Origin: Bacillota bacterium
GTDB lineage: Bacteria > Bacillota > UBA5301 > JASBVW01
Direction of reading: 5' to 3'
Assembly (NCBI GenBank): GCA_029961005.1
Contig: JASBVW010000012.1
Location: 1-12,725, forward strand
Length of the DNA stretch: 12,725 nt
Shown in pieces: positions 6,046-12,251 of the stretch. Both the position numbers and the translations under genes were made by a program. A model generated the notes under the pieces. The model had not been told where the DNA came from and searched no databases. It saw only the letters and a list, made by a program, of their open reading frames with translations. Numbering within the stretch: the first letter of the stretch is position 1; each line of letters begins with the position of its first letter.

Positions 6046-7214
6046 CCCCGGAAGACTATGCCGCGCTGGCGCCAGCGCCGGAACGCCTCCTCAATTCTTT
6101 CTTTGGGCACGCACAGGGAGATGCGGAAGAAGCCCTCCCCGCCTTCTCCGTAGCCCACGCCGGGCGTAACCACCACTCCGCACTCCTCCAAAACCCGGGC
6201 GGCAAAAGAGACGGAGGTATAACCGGCAGGTACAGGCGCCCAGACGTAAATCCCCGCCTGCGGCGGAGTGACAGGCCAACCCAGTTCCCGCAAAGCCCCA
6301 ATCACCGCGTCCCGCCTTTCTTGGTAGAGGTTGCACATGGCCTGGACGTGCTCTTGGGAACCGGTCAAGGCCTCCACTCCGGCCAGCTGAATGGCTTGAA
6401 AGACGCCAGAATCGATGTTGGTCTTAACCCGCCCCAAGGCCTCAATGGCCTCCGCCTGGCCGGCCGCCCAGCCCAACCGCCAACCCGTCATATTGTAGGT
6501 TTTAGAAAGGGAATGAAACTCGATTCCCACCTCTTTAGCTCCCGGCACCTGAAGGAAGCTGGGGGCCCGATAGCCGTCAAAGCCGATCTCGGAGTAGGCT
6601 GCATCGTGGCAAACCAACAAGTCGTACTGGCGGGCGAAAGCCACCACGTCGGCGAAGAATTGGAGGGTGGCTACCGCCCCGGTGGGGTTGTTGGGATAGT
6701 TGAGGAAGAGCAGCTTGGCCCGCCGGGCCACCTCAGAGGGAACTGCGGAGAGATCGGGCAGGAAGCCCCGCTCCGGGCGAAGGGGGAGCCGGTAGACCTC
6801 CCCGCCGGCCAGGATGGTGCCGGTGTGATAAACCGGGTAGCCCGGGTCGGGGACCAAGTTGACGTCCCCCGGGTCCACGTAGCACCAAGAGATGTGGGCG
6901 ATCCCTTCTTTGGAACCGATGAGGGTTACCACCTCGGTCCGGGGATCCAGGTGCACGCCGAAGCGGCGCTCGTACCACCCGGCTACCGCCGCGCGAAATT
7001 CTAAAAGGCCTTCGTAGGAGGGGTAGCGGTGGTGAACGGGGTTGTGCGCCTCTTTACACAGCCGCTCCACCACGTGATCCGGGGTAGGTCGGTCCGGGTC
7101 TCCGATGCCCAGGGAGATGACATCCACCCCCTTCTGCCTCGCCTCTGCGATCTGGCGGTCAATTTCGGCAAAGAGGTAAGGGGGCAGGTTCTCTATCCGC
7201 TTGGCTGTTTTCAT
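6042..7214 (-). CDS. dapL: LL-diaminopimelate aminotransferase
   Basis: Turns tetrahydrodipicolinate plus glutamate into LL-diaminopimelate in one step, bypassing the succinylase or acetylase branches of lysine and cell-wall synthesis. It is a 390-residue PLP enzyme of fold-type I. It starts MKTAKRIENLPPYLFAEID, which is typical of bacterial DapL. It holds VISLGIGDPDRPTP (32-45), NYPNNPTGA (172-180), CHDAAYSEIGFDG (202-214) and HSLSKTYNMTGWRLGW (234-249), with Lys238 binding PLP. The frame is open further upstream into dapF, giving a 75-residue basic, proline- and glycine-rich extension unlike the family. ATG at 7212-7214 is preferred because AGGAGGT stands five bases before it. The ATGA overlap with dapF and the shared pathway make co-translation likely. 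The choice between DapL and a general aspartate-type aminotransferase is settled by the direct link to dapF. Confidence 0.95.
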   Translation of the reverse strand: MKTAKRIENLPPYLFAEIDRQIAEARQKGVDVISLGIGDPDRPTPDHVVERLCKEAHNPVHHRYPSYEGLLEFRAAVAGWYERRFGVHLDPRTEVVTLIGSKEGIAHISWCYVDPGDVNLVPDPGYPVYHTGTILAGGEVYRLPLRPERGFLPDLSAVPSEVARRAKLLFLNYPNNPTGAVATLQFFADVVAFARQYDLLVCHDAAYSEIGFDGYRAPSFLQVPGAKEVGIEFHSLSKTYNMTGWRLGWAAGQAEAIEALGRVKTNIDSGVFQAIQLAGVEALTGSQEHVQAMCNLYQERRDAVIGALRELGWPVTPPQAGIYVWAPVPAGYTSVSFAARVLEECGVVVTPGVGYGEGGEGFFRISLCVPKERIEEAFRRWRQRGIVFRG

Positions 7215-8068
7215 GGCCGACCTCCTGTGGTAGGTGATGTGGGCCATTCGCCCTGGAAAACCTCCGTCGCCGGGCCGCTCATCAAGACGCGTCCATCGCC
7301 GGACCATTCGATCTGGAGAGACCCGCCGGGGAGGATAACCTCCGCCTGCCGCTCCGCCCGGCCGGTCAGGGCGGCCGCAACCAGGACGGCACAGGCCCCT
7401 GAACCACAGGCCAGGGTTTCGCCGCTCCCCCGCTCCCACACCCTGACCCGCAGCCGGGTGGGGTTAATGACTTGACAGAATTCTACGTTCGTCCGCTCGG
7501 GGAAGAAAGGGTGATGTTCGAGGAGGGGGCCCCACTGGCTCAAGGGGACCTCTTCTACCGCTGGAACAAAGACGACAGCATGAGGATTGCCCATCGAGAC
7601 CGCGGTCACGGTGAAAGACCGGCCTCCCGCCGGCACCTCCACCTCTATGGCCGTCTCATCCTCCGGCCCCACCATGGGAATCTCCCGGCGGCGCAAGCGG
7701 GGCGCTCCCATATCTACCCGCGCTCCCGTCACTCGCCCTCCGTCCAGGAGAAGGACAACCTCCCGCACCCCGGCCAGGGTCTCCACGGTCAGCGCCGGCC
7801 GGGGCACCAAGCCGCGTTCGTAGGCGTACTTTCCCACGCAGCGCAGGGCGTTGCCGCAAATCTGGGCTTCGCTGCCGTCAGCGTTGAAGATGCGCATCCG
7901 CAGGTCGGCCTTCTGGGAGGGAAGGATGAGGACGAGGCCATCCGCCCCCACTCCGAAGTGCCGGTCGCTCATGGCCCGGGCCAGCTGGGCCGGATCGGCC
8001 ACCTCTTCCTCAAAGCCGTTTACGTAGATGTAGTCATTGCCCAGGCCGTGCATCTTGGTAAAGCGCAT
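7211..8068 (-). CDS. dapF: Diaminopimelate epimerase
   Basis: Converts LL- to meso-diaminopimelate, the cross-linking residue of peptidoglycan and direct precursor of lysine, without a cofactor, using two cysteines. The 285-residue form starts MRFTKMHGLGNDYIYV, the classic N-terminus. Catalytic Cys71 sits in ADGSEAQICGNALRC and Cys221 in GSGETLACGSGACA, both intact. The frame opens 18 codons further upstream to ATG 8120-8122, but that stretch overlaps the -10 box of a strong promoter and lacks family resemblance, so ATG 8066-8068 was chosen. A GAGGGAG lies about 13 bases upstream, somewhat far. It is the first gene of dapF - dapL - ynbB and overlaps dapL by ATGA. The C-terminal tail is short and not conserved. 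Confidence 0.95.
   Translation of the reverse strand: MRFTKMHGLGNDYIYVNGFEEEVADPAQLARAMSDRHFGVGADGLVLILPSQKADLRMRIFNADGSEAQICGNALRCVGKYAYERGLVPRPALTVETLAGVREVVLLLDGGRVTGARVDMGAPRLRRREIPMVGPEDETAIEVEVPAGGRSFTVTAVSMGNPHAVVFVPAVEEVPLSQWGPLLEHHPFFPERTNVEFCQVINPTRLRVRVWERGSGETLACGSGACAVLVAAALTGRAERQAEVILPGGSLQIEWSGDGRVLMSGPATEVFQGEWPTSPTTGGRP
7220..7226 (-). promoter_or_regulatory. Ribosome binding site deciding the dapL start
   Basis: AGGAGGT on the minus strand, a near-perfect Shine-Dalgarno site, lies inside the end of dapF and five bases before ATG 7212-7214. It rules in favour of the 390-residue DapL over the longer open frame. Confidence 0.85.
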
Positions 8069-8321
8069 GCGGAACGTCAGTCTCCCTCGGCTTGGCCGTT
8101 TTTGTCCGTCTAATGATAACATACCGCCCTGGGGCTGTCAATCGCAGCGGAGCTGCGGCGCAGATGGCACATCGCCCGGTCAAAAGGGCCCGGCGCCGCA
8201 GCTCCAGGGGGGCGTAAGCCGCCCCCAAACCAAACCCTTCTCCCCGACCCTGCCGACGCCCTAAGGCATAGCCCACCAGCAACCCCAGGCAGAGCACGCT
8301 CAGGCTGAAAGTCCACTCCAC
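8034..8321 (-). CDS. Probable small membrane-anchored protein with a CxxC motif
   Basis: Not recognised with certainty. The 95-codon frame starts at GTG 8319-8321, eight bases after the stop of the LLDDxxD membrane protein, with GGGGGAGG and AGGGAAGGG upstream. It encodes one hydrophobic segment (about residues 5-20), a Gly/Arg-rich linker (GRRQGRGEGFGLG) and then AYAPLELRRRALLTGRCAIC, whose Cys51-x-x-Cys54 ends the part that looks protein-like. I recall similar small clostridial proteins with an APL-LR-L-GxC-xC pattern, but cannot verify this. The last 40 residues run through a 13-base inverted repeat, the dapF promoter and 35 bases of dapF itself, so they may be without constraint. If the frame is not a gene, the stretch 8069-8329 is an intergenic region holding only the repeat and the promoter. 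Confidence 0.45.
   Translation of the reverse strand: MEWTFSLSVLCLGLLVGYALGRRQGRGEGFGLGAAYAPLELRRRALLTGRCAICAAAPLRLTAPGRYVIIRRTKTAKPRETDVPHALYQDARPGQ
8113..8141 (-). promoter_or_regulatory. Sigma-A promoter of dapF - dapL - ynbB
   Basis: On the minus strand TTGACA (8136-8141, a perfect -35), exactly 17 bases, then TATCAT (8113-8118, five of six for -10). Transcription should start near 8106, about 38 bases before the dapF ATG. This lets the lysine and cell-wall genes be expressed apart from the mutL - spoVK cluster upstream. Confidence 0.85.
8149..8205. repeat. Perfect 13-base inverted repeat upstream of the dapF promoter
   Basis: GGAGCTGCGGCGC (8149-8161) and its exact reverse complement (8193-8205) flank a 31-base loop that contains a smaller GCCC/GGGC pairing (8174-8177 with 8186-8189). 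No T-tract follows on either strand, so it is not a standard terminator. The inner edge lies eight bases from the -35 box of the dapF promoter. It also falls within the possible small CxxC gene. Confidence 0.7.
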
Positions 8322-8329
8322 GCCCTTCC

Positions 8330-8908
8330 CTACCTCCCCCGGTGCGCCAGGACCAAACCCGCCCCCGCGACCAGCAAAAAGCGCTGCCAGCACAACTCCC
8401 AGGAGAGCAGAGCCGCCAAGACCGCCACCAGAGCCGATTCTACGGAGCCCCAGCGCAGCGCCCAGTTGCTCCTTCCCCTCTCTTTGTCCTCCTCCACGTC
8501 CACCAAGTCGTCGAGGAGCTGCACAAAGAGCACGGCGGTAAAAGAAGCAGCTAAAGAAAGGAGGCCAAACCGGACTACCCCCACCGCCAGGGCCAGCGCA
8601 CACTCCCCCCAGGCCGCCAGGCCGCTGGGCAACAGGCGCTGTCCCTCGTGGCCCATTCCAATGGCGTAGGCGCTCAAGAAGAGGGTCACCGTCCATTCCA
8701 GATTGCAGGCCGCCCCCAAAGCCAAAAAAAGCAAGGCATAGGCGATGACGCCCCGGCCTGCCCGCGCCACCAGGGGCGCCAGCCAGCCGGAGGGGAGCTC
8801 GGGTTCGTCCAGGAAGTCATCCAACAAGCGCACGGCCAGCCCGGTCAACGCGGTGGCAGCCAAACAACCAGCCCATCCCCACACGCCTTCAGCGCTGCTC
8901 GGCCACAT
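8330..8908 (-). CDS. Short polytopic membrane protein with two LLDDxxD motifs (UbiA-like?)
   Basis: A 192-residue, strongly hydrophobic protein with about six membrane segments. Two aspartate-rich motifs sit about 100 residues apart: LLDDFLDEPE (28-37) and LLDDLVDVEEDKERGRSNWA (131-150). Their spacing and setting at helix ends resemble the two Asp-rich, magnesium-diphosphate-binding motifs of UbiA-type prenyltransferases, which are about 290 residues long, so this would be a reduced or distant relative. The two motifs could also reflect an internal duplication. ATG 8906-8908 overlaps the end of the GTPase gene by 20 bases and has GAGGTGAGG as ribosome binding site, so the two genes look translationally coupled. 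The substrate is unknown. The reading frame is well supported; the family is only a suggestion. Confidence 0.8.
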   Translation of the reverse strand: MWPSSAEGVWGWAGCLAATALTGLAVRLLDDFLDEPELPSGWLAPLVARAGRGVIAYALLFLALGAACNLEWTVTLFLSAYAIGMGHEGQRLLPSGLAAWGECALALAVGVVRFGLLSLAASFTAVLFVQLLDDLVDVEEDKERGRSNWALRWGSVESALVAVLAALLSWELCWQRFLLVAGAGLVLAHRGR

Positions 8909-9497
8909 ACCGCCTCACCTCGCGAAAGCCCTCCTGGCGCAGGGCGCTCACGGGAATAATGTATTGGCCGGGAAATTCCCGGCGCAACTGGGCCAGCCCT
9001 TTTCCCGCCTCCGGCAGATCCATTTTATTGGCCAGGATGGCGTACGCCGGGCGCAGGCGGCCAAAACGCGCCACCTCCCGGTCCAGCTCCCCCGGCTCCT
9101 CCTCACCCCGCCCTATGGCCGCCGCATCCAAGACGTGCAGAATGCCGTCCACCTCCCGCAGCACCCCCAGGGTCTGCGCGATGGCCCGCCGGATAGCCGG
9201 GATCGGATGAATGCCGTTATTCAACCCGGCCGTATCCAGGAGCTCCACCTGGGTTTTCCCTTTACCGGCCGGCAAGTCTACCAATACTGACTGCAGGCAG
9301 CGCGTGCTGTGGGGCTCTGGATCTACCAGCTCGGCCAAAGCCTCGCCCAGTTGATACCGGCGCAGGTACAACCGCTCGTCCGGCTCGCGAAAGATCACCT
9401 CCAGTTGACGGAGCCCGAGGAAACCGGCAAAGTTGAGGACGAAGAGGGTCTTGCCCACATTAGGTCTTCCCACGACCACAAAACGCCGCACGTCCAT
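8889..9497 (-). CDS. Small Era/TrmE-type GTPase
   Basis: A 202-residue single-domain P-loop GTPase. G1 is GRPNVGKT (10-17), G3 is LLDTAG (86-91), G4 is NKMD (157-160) and G5 probably SAL (184-186). The insert between G1 and G3 is long (about 70 residues, with a charged YLRRYQLGEALAELVDPE stretch), and no extra KH or membrane domain is present, unlike Era or FeoB. It is not HflX, whose orthologue ynbA occupies a comparable place near spoVK in B. subtilis. It starts eight bases after the spoVK-like stop, with GCGGGGG directly before ATG 9495-9497, and overlaps the downstream membrane-protein gene by 20 bases. That tight link suggests the pair work together, possibly at the membrane. The specific role is unknown. 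Confidence 0.88.
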   Translation of the reverse strand: MDVRRFVVVGRPNVGKTLFVLNFAGFLGLRQLEVIFREPDERLYLRRYQLGEALAELVDPEPHSTRCLQSVLVDLPAGKGKTQVELLDTAGLNNGIHPIPAIRRAIAQTLGVLREVDGILHVLDAAAIGRGEEEPGELDREVARFGRLRPAYAILANKMDLPEAGKGLAQLRREFPGQYIIPVSALRQEGFREVRRYVAEQR

Positions 9498-9505
9498 CCC
9501 CCGCT

Positions 9506-10456
9506 TTACAGGCGCAGATCCTCGGCCCGCAGGGCCATCAACTCCTGGCGGTCCACGGCTCCACCCCGTTTGACCAGCCGGAGTGCCTGCAGGCGAATGG
9601 CCCGTTCAATGATATTGCGCACCAGGCGGGCATTGCCGAAGGACTGATCGCGGCGACGAAAGACCTCCCACAAAAGTTCCTGCAGCTTCACTCTGGCCTC
9701 CGGCTCCAGGCGGTACTGGCGCCTCCTTACCATAAGCTCTGCAATCTGCATCAGCTCAGCAATGGTGTAATCGGGGAAATCCAGGTGAATGGGGAAGCGG
9801 GAGAGCAGGCCCGGGTTGACGCGGAGGAACCTTTCCATTTCGCTGGTATAGCCGGCCAGGATGAGCACCAGTTCATTGCGGTGGTCCTCCATGGCTTTGA
9901 CCAGAGTATCGATGGCCTCCTTGCCGAAGTCCTTCTCCCCCCCTCGGGCCAGGGAGTAGGCCTCATCCACGAACAGAATGCCGCCCAAGGCGCGCCGGAT
10001 CTGCTCGCGCGTCTTTTGGGCCGTGTGGCCGATGTACTCCCCCACCAGGTCCGCCCGTTCCACCTCTACGAGGTGGCCTTTCGGCAACACCCCCATTTCT
10101 TTAAACAGGCGTCCCAAAATGCGGGCCACGCTGGTCTTGCCCGTGCCTGGATTGCCGCGGAAGATCATATGCAGCCCCACGGGTTCGCTCACCAGGCCCT
10201 CCTTGGCCCTCCACCGCTGAACCTCGATCAAAGCAGCGATCTCCCGCACCAGGTGCTTAACCTCGCGGAGCCCCACCAGGGCATCCAATTCCTCCAGTAC
10301 GGCTTTGACACGAGCTTGCCTGGCTTCGGCCTCGTTCTCCGCTCCCTCCGCGCAAGAGCGCAAAGCCGCCAAGGCCTGGGCCGCGGAAAGGGAGCCGGCT
10401 TCCACCTGAGCCAGGATGGCGGAGGAATCGCTCCAGAGTGCCTGAGCGCCAGCCAT
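9506..10456 (-). CDS. spoVK: SpoVK-like AAA+ ATPase (CbxX/CfqX family)
   Basis: AAA+ ATPase of the group that includes the B. subtilis sporulation protein SpoVK and the Rubisco activase CbbX. The 316 residues include a helical N-terminus (1-55), Walker A GNPGTGKT (101-108), the pore-loop region DLVGEYIGHTAQKT (136-149), Walker B ILFVDEAYSL (160-169), sensor 1 near LILAGY (198-203), arginine finger LLSRFP (Arg220) and sensor 2 GNARLVRN (274-281). All ATPase residues are present. The frame continues to GTG 10478-10480, but ATG 10454-10456 has GAGGAG eight bases upstream and is preferred. It follows miaA by 23 bases. No Rubisco genes are nearby, and the miaA neighbour plus sigH in the same window favour a sporulation role, though its targets are unknown. 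Confidence 0.92.
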   Translation of the reverse strand: MAGAQALWSDSSAILAQVEAGSLSAAQALAALRSCAEGAENEAEARQARVKAVLEELDALVGLREVKHLVREIAALIEVQRWRAKEGLVSEPVGLHMIFRGNPGTGKTSVARILGRLFKEMGVLPKGHLVEVERADLVGEYIGHTAQKTREQIRRALGGILFVDEAYSLARGGEKDFGKEAIDTLVKAMEDHRNELVLILAGYTSEMERFLRVNPGLLSRFPIHLDFPDYTIAELMQIAELMVRRRQYRLEPEARVKLQELLWEVFRRRDQSFGNARLVRNIIERAIRLQALRLVKRGGAVDRQELMALRAEDLRL

Positions 10457-10464
10457 GCAGACTT

Positions 10465-10470
10465 CTCCTC
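10465..10470 (-). promoter_or_regulatory. Ribosome binding site deciding the spoVK start
   Basis: GAGGAG on the minus strand, eight bases before ATG 10454-10456. It lies downstream of the alternative GTG at 10478-10480, so it can serve only the ATG. Confidence 0.75.
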
Positions 10471-10479
10471 TCGCAGGCA

Positions 10480-11487
10480 CTATGCATTATACGCCCCCTC
10501 CGCCCCCGGTGCGCCTAAAAAATCCTTCCTCCTTTCACCCAGCAGGCGGACCATTTCCTCCGCCACCGCCCGAGGGGAGGGAAAGGCCTCCACATCCAAC
10601 CAGGTAATGCGGGCGTCGCGCCGAAACCAGGTATATTGGCGTTTGGCGTAGTGGCGCGTAGCCGCTTTCAGGATGCGCTTGGCTGTCTCCAGGTCGTACT
10701 GGCCCTCCAGATAACCCAGGATCTCTTTATAGCCCAAGGCCTGGCGGGCCGTCCCGCGCCGGAAGTATCCCGCCCGCCAGAGCGCCTCCACCTCCCGCAC
10801 CAATCCCCGGGCGAACTGCCGTTCCACCCGCTCCTCAATGCGGCAGTAGAGGCGGGCCCGGTCCATGGTCAAGCCAAAGAAGACGGCATCGTAGCGGGGC
10901 TTCTCCGAGCGCCACCTCTTTTGGAGGAGAGAAATGGGCTGTCCCGTGGCCTCGTAGACCTCCAGAGCCCGGATGACGCGCCTCAAGTCCCGGGGATGTA
11001 ACCTGGCTGCAGCCTCCGGATCCACCTCCGCCAGGCGCTCATAGAGGTGCTGGTACCCCCGCTCCTCTGCTTCCCGCCGCAGGCGCTCCCGGATCTCCGG
11101 ATGAGGGCCGGGGTCGGGGAAGAGACCGCCGTCCACCACCGCCCGCACGTAGAGCCCCGTCCCGCCCACCAGAATGGGCAGCCGCCCGCGGGCGTGGATC
11201 TCCCGGATCACTTCTACGGCCAGGGCCTGATATTCAGCCACGGTAAAGGTATGATCAGGCGGAACCACGTCCAGGAGGTGATGCGGCACCCCCCGGCGCT
11301 CCGCCGGGGGGATCTTGTCCGTTCCAATGTCCAAGCCGCGGTAGACCTGCATGGAGTCGGCGGAGACCACCTCTCCCCCCGTCAGGAGGGCCAGCTCCAC
11401 CGCCACCGCCGACTTCCCCACCCCAGTAGGGCCCACCAGCACCACTAAAGGCGGTAGACCTTCGCACCCCTGTTCCCCAGCCATCAT
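10480..11487 (-). CDS. miaA: tRNA dimethylallyltransferase
   Basis: Adds a dimethylallyl group to N6 of A37 in tRNAs that read codons starting with U, which steadies codon-anticodon pairing. The 335-residue protein holds the P-loop GPTGVGKS (19-26), the substrate loop SADSMQVYRGLDIGTDK (42-58), VGGTGLY, the RRVIRALEVYEATG helix, GTARQALGYKEI and RHYAKRQYTWFRRD, all typical of MiaA. The C-terminal tail is slightly longer than usual. Two ATG codons stand in a row at 11482-11487; the first overlaps the methyltransferase stop (ATGA), while AGGAGG is better spaced (seven bases) for the second, so the true length may be 334. In many Firmicutes hfq follows miaA; here a spoVK-like gene follows directly. 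Confidence 0.97.
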   Translation of the reverse strand: MMAGEQGCEGLPPLVVLVGPTGVGKSAVAVELALLTGGEVVSADSMQVYRGLDIGTDKIPPAERRGVPHHLLDVVPPDHTFTVAEYQALAVEVIREIHARGRLPILVGGTGLYVRAVVDGGLFPDPGPHPEIRERLRREAEERGYQHLYERLAEVDPEAAARLHPRDLRRVIRALEVYEATGQPISLLQKRWRSEKPRYDAVFFGLTMDRARLYCRIEERVERQFARGLVREVEALWRAGYFRRGTARQALGYKEILGYLEGQYDLETAKRILKAATRHYAKRQYTWFRRDARITWLDVEAFPSPRAVAEEMVRLLGERRKDFLGAPGAEGAYNA

Positions 11488-12251
11488 TCGACCTCCTGAT
11501 ACCCGTACGCCACCCGGCTACTCCGGCCTCCTAACAGGTGCACAAAGCCCAGCCGGGCAAATTCAGGGCTCCCCCGCCGTTCCTTGAGGACCACCCGCCG
11601 CCTGGCCACCCGCCTGGCCTCGGCCACCGCCTCCGGCGAGAGCGGAGCCGGATTGGCCAAGGGGCGGAAGGGCTCCAAGGCAGAGGACCGCTCCACCGGC
11701 CAGCGAAACAAAGGGTCGAAGTAGACCGCGTCGAAGGAGCGGTCGGGACAGGTGGCAAGGTACTCCCGATGGTCGGCGTGCACCACCCGGATCCGGCGCA
11801 TGGCCTCGTCCACCCAGCGGCGCCCGGACTGGTAGGTGCGCAACCCCTGCTCCACCAAGGCCACCAGGGGCAGGGAGCTTTCTACCCCCACCACCATCCC
11901 TTCCTCGCCCACCGCGTAAGAAGCCACAATGGCGTCGGCGGCCAGCCCTAACGTGCAGTCGAGCACGGCATCCCCGCGCCGGAGGTCCAGCGCCTCCACC
12001 AGGTGATCTTTTTCCCCTGCCAAGAGCCTTTTAATGCGTACCACCGCCAGGCCGGGGTGAAAGCGGAGCTCTCCCCCCTCTCCGTAGAACCGGAGCCCGT
12101 CTCGCCCTACCACCAGCGTCCCCACAGGTACGGTGGAAAGGGCAGAGCGCGGCACGTAGGGCTGCCCGTACCGGCGGGCCAACTCCTGAGCGGCGAGCTG
12201 CAGGGCCCGGTCGGCCCGGCGCGCTGTGGTGACGAGAAAGGACTCCTTCAT
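11484..12251 (-). CDS. Class I SAM-dependent methyltransferase, RsmJ/DUF548-like
   Basis: A 255-residue Rossmann-fold methyltransferase. Motif I is AVLDCTLGLAADA (95-107), the acidic end of strand 2 is GVES (122-125), and motif IV is AVYFDPLF (175-182), matching the Y-[LF]-DP-[ML]-F pattern of the RsmJ (YhiQ) family, which methylates a guanosine of 16S rRNA. The later RRVVLKERRGSPEF (218-231) fits the KRVVVKR segment of the same family. The N-terminus (1-90) with VTTARRADRALQLAAQELA and a small beta region is typical of a Firmicute subgroup. Whether it acts on rRNA in this lineage is not known. ATG 12249-12251 overlaps the mutL stop and its own stop overlaps miaA, so three genes are chained by ATGA junctions with little independent ribosome binding signal here. 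Confidence 0.88.
   Translation of the reverse strand: MKESFLVTTARRADRALQLAAQELARRYGQPYVPRSALSTVPVGTLVVGRDGLRFYGEGGELRFHPGLAVVRIKRLLAGEKDHLVEALDLRRGDAVLDCTLGLAADAIVASYAVGEEGMVVGVESSLPLVALVEQGLRTYQSGRRWVDEAMRRIRVVHADHREYLATCPDRSFDAVYFDPLFRWPVERSSALEPFRPLANPAPLSPEAVAEARRVARRRVVLKERRGSPEFARLGFVHLLGGRSSRVAYGYQEVE

Noticed and set aside
6321..7004. Plus-strand 227-codon open frame opposite dapL
   Set aside because: It lies entirely antisense to a gene with complete family motifs and its product has no recognisable domain; GC-rich codon use opens such antisense frames.
7215..7439. 75-codon N-terminal extension of dapL
   Set aside because: Basic, Gly/Pro-rich and inside dapF; AGGAGGT directly before ATG 7212-7214 and the family N-terminus settle the start.
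8069..8122. 18-codon N-terminal extension of dapF
   Set aside because: Its ATG overlaps the spacer and -10 box of the dapF promoter, so it would lie upstream of the transcript start.
9785..10651. Plus-strand 288-codon open frame opposite spoVK and the miaA end
   Set aside because: Antisense to intact Walker A and B motifs and spanning two genes; His- and Gln-rich composition is typical of antisense reading.
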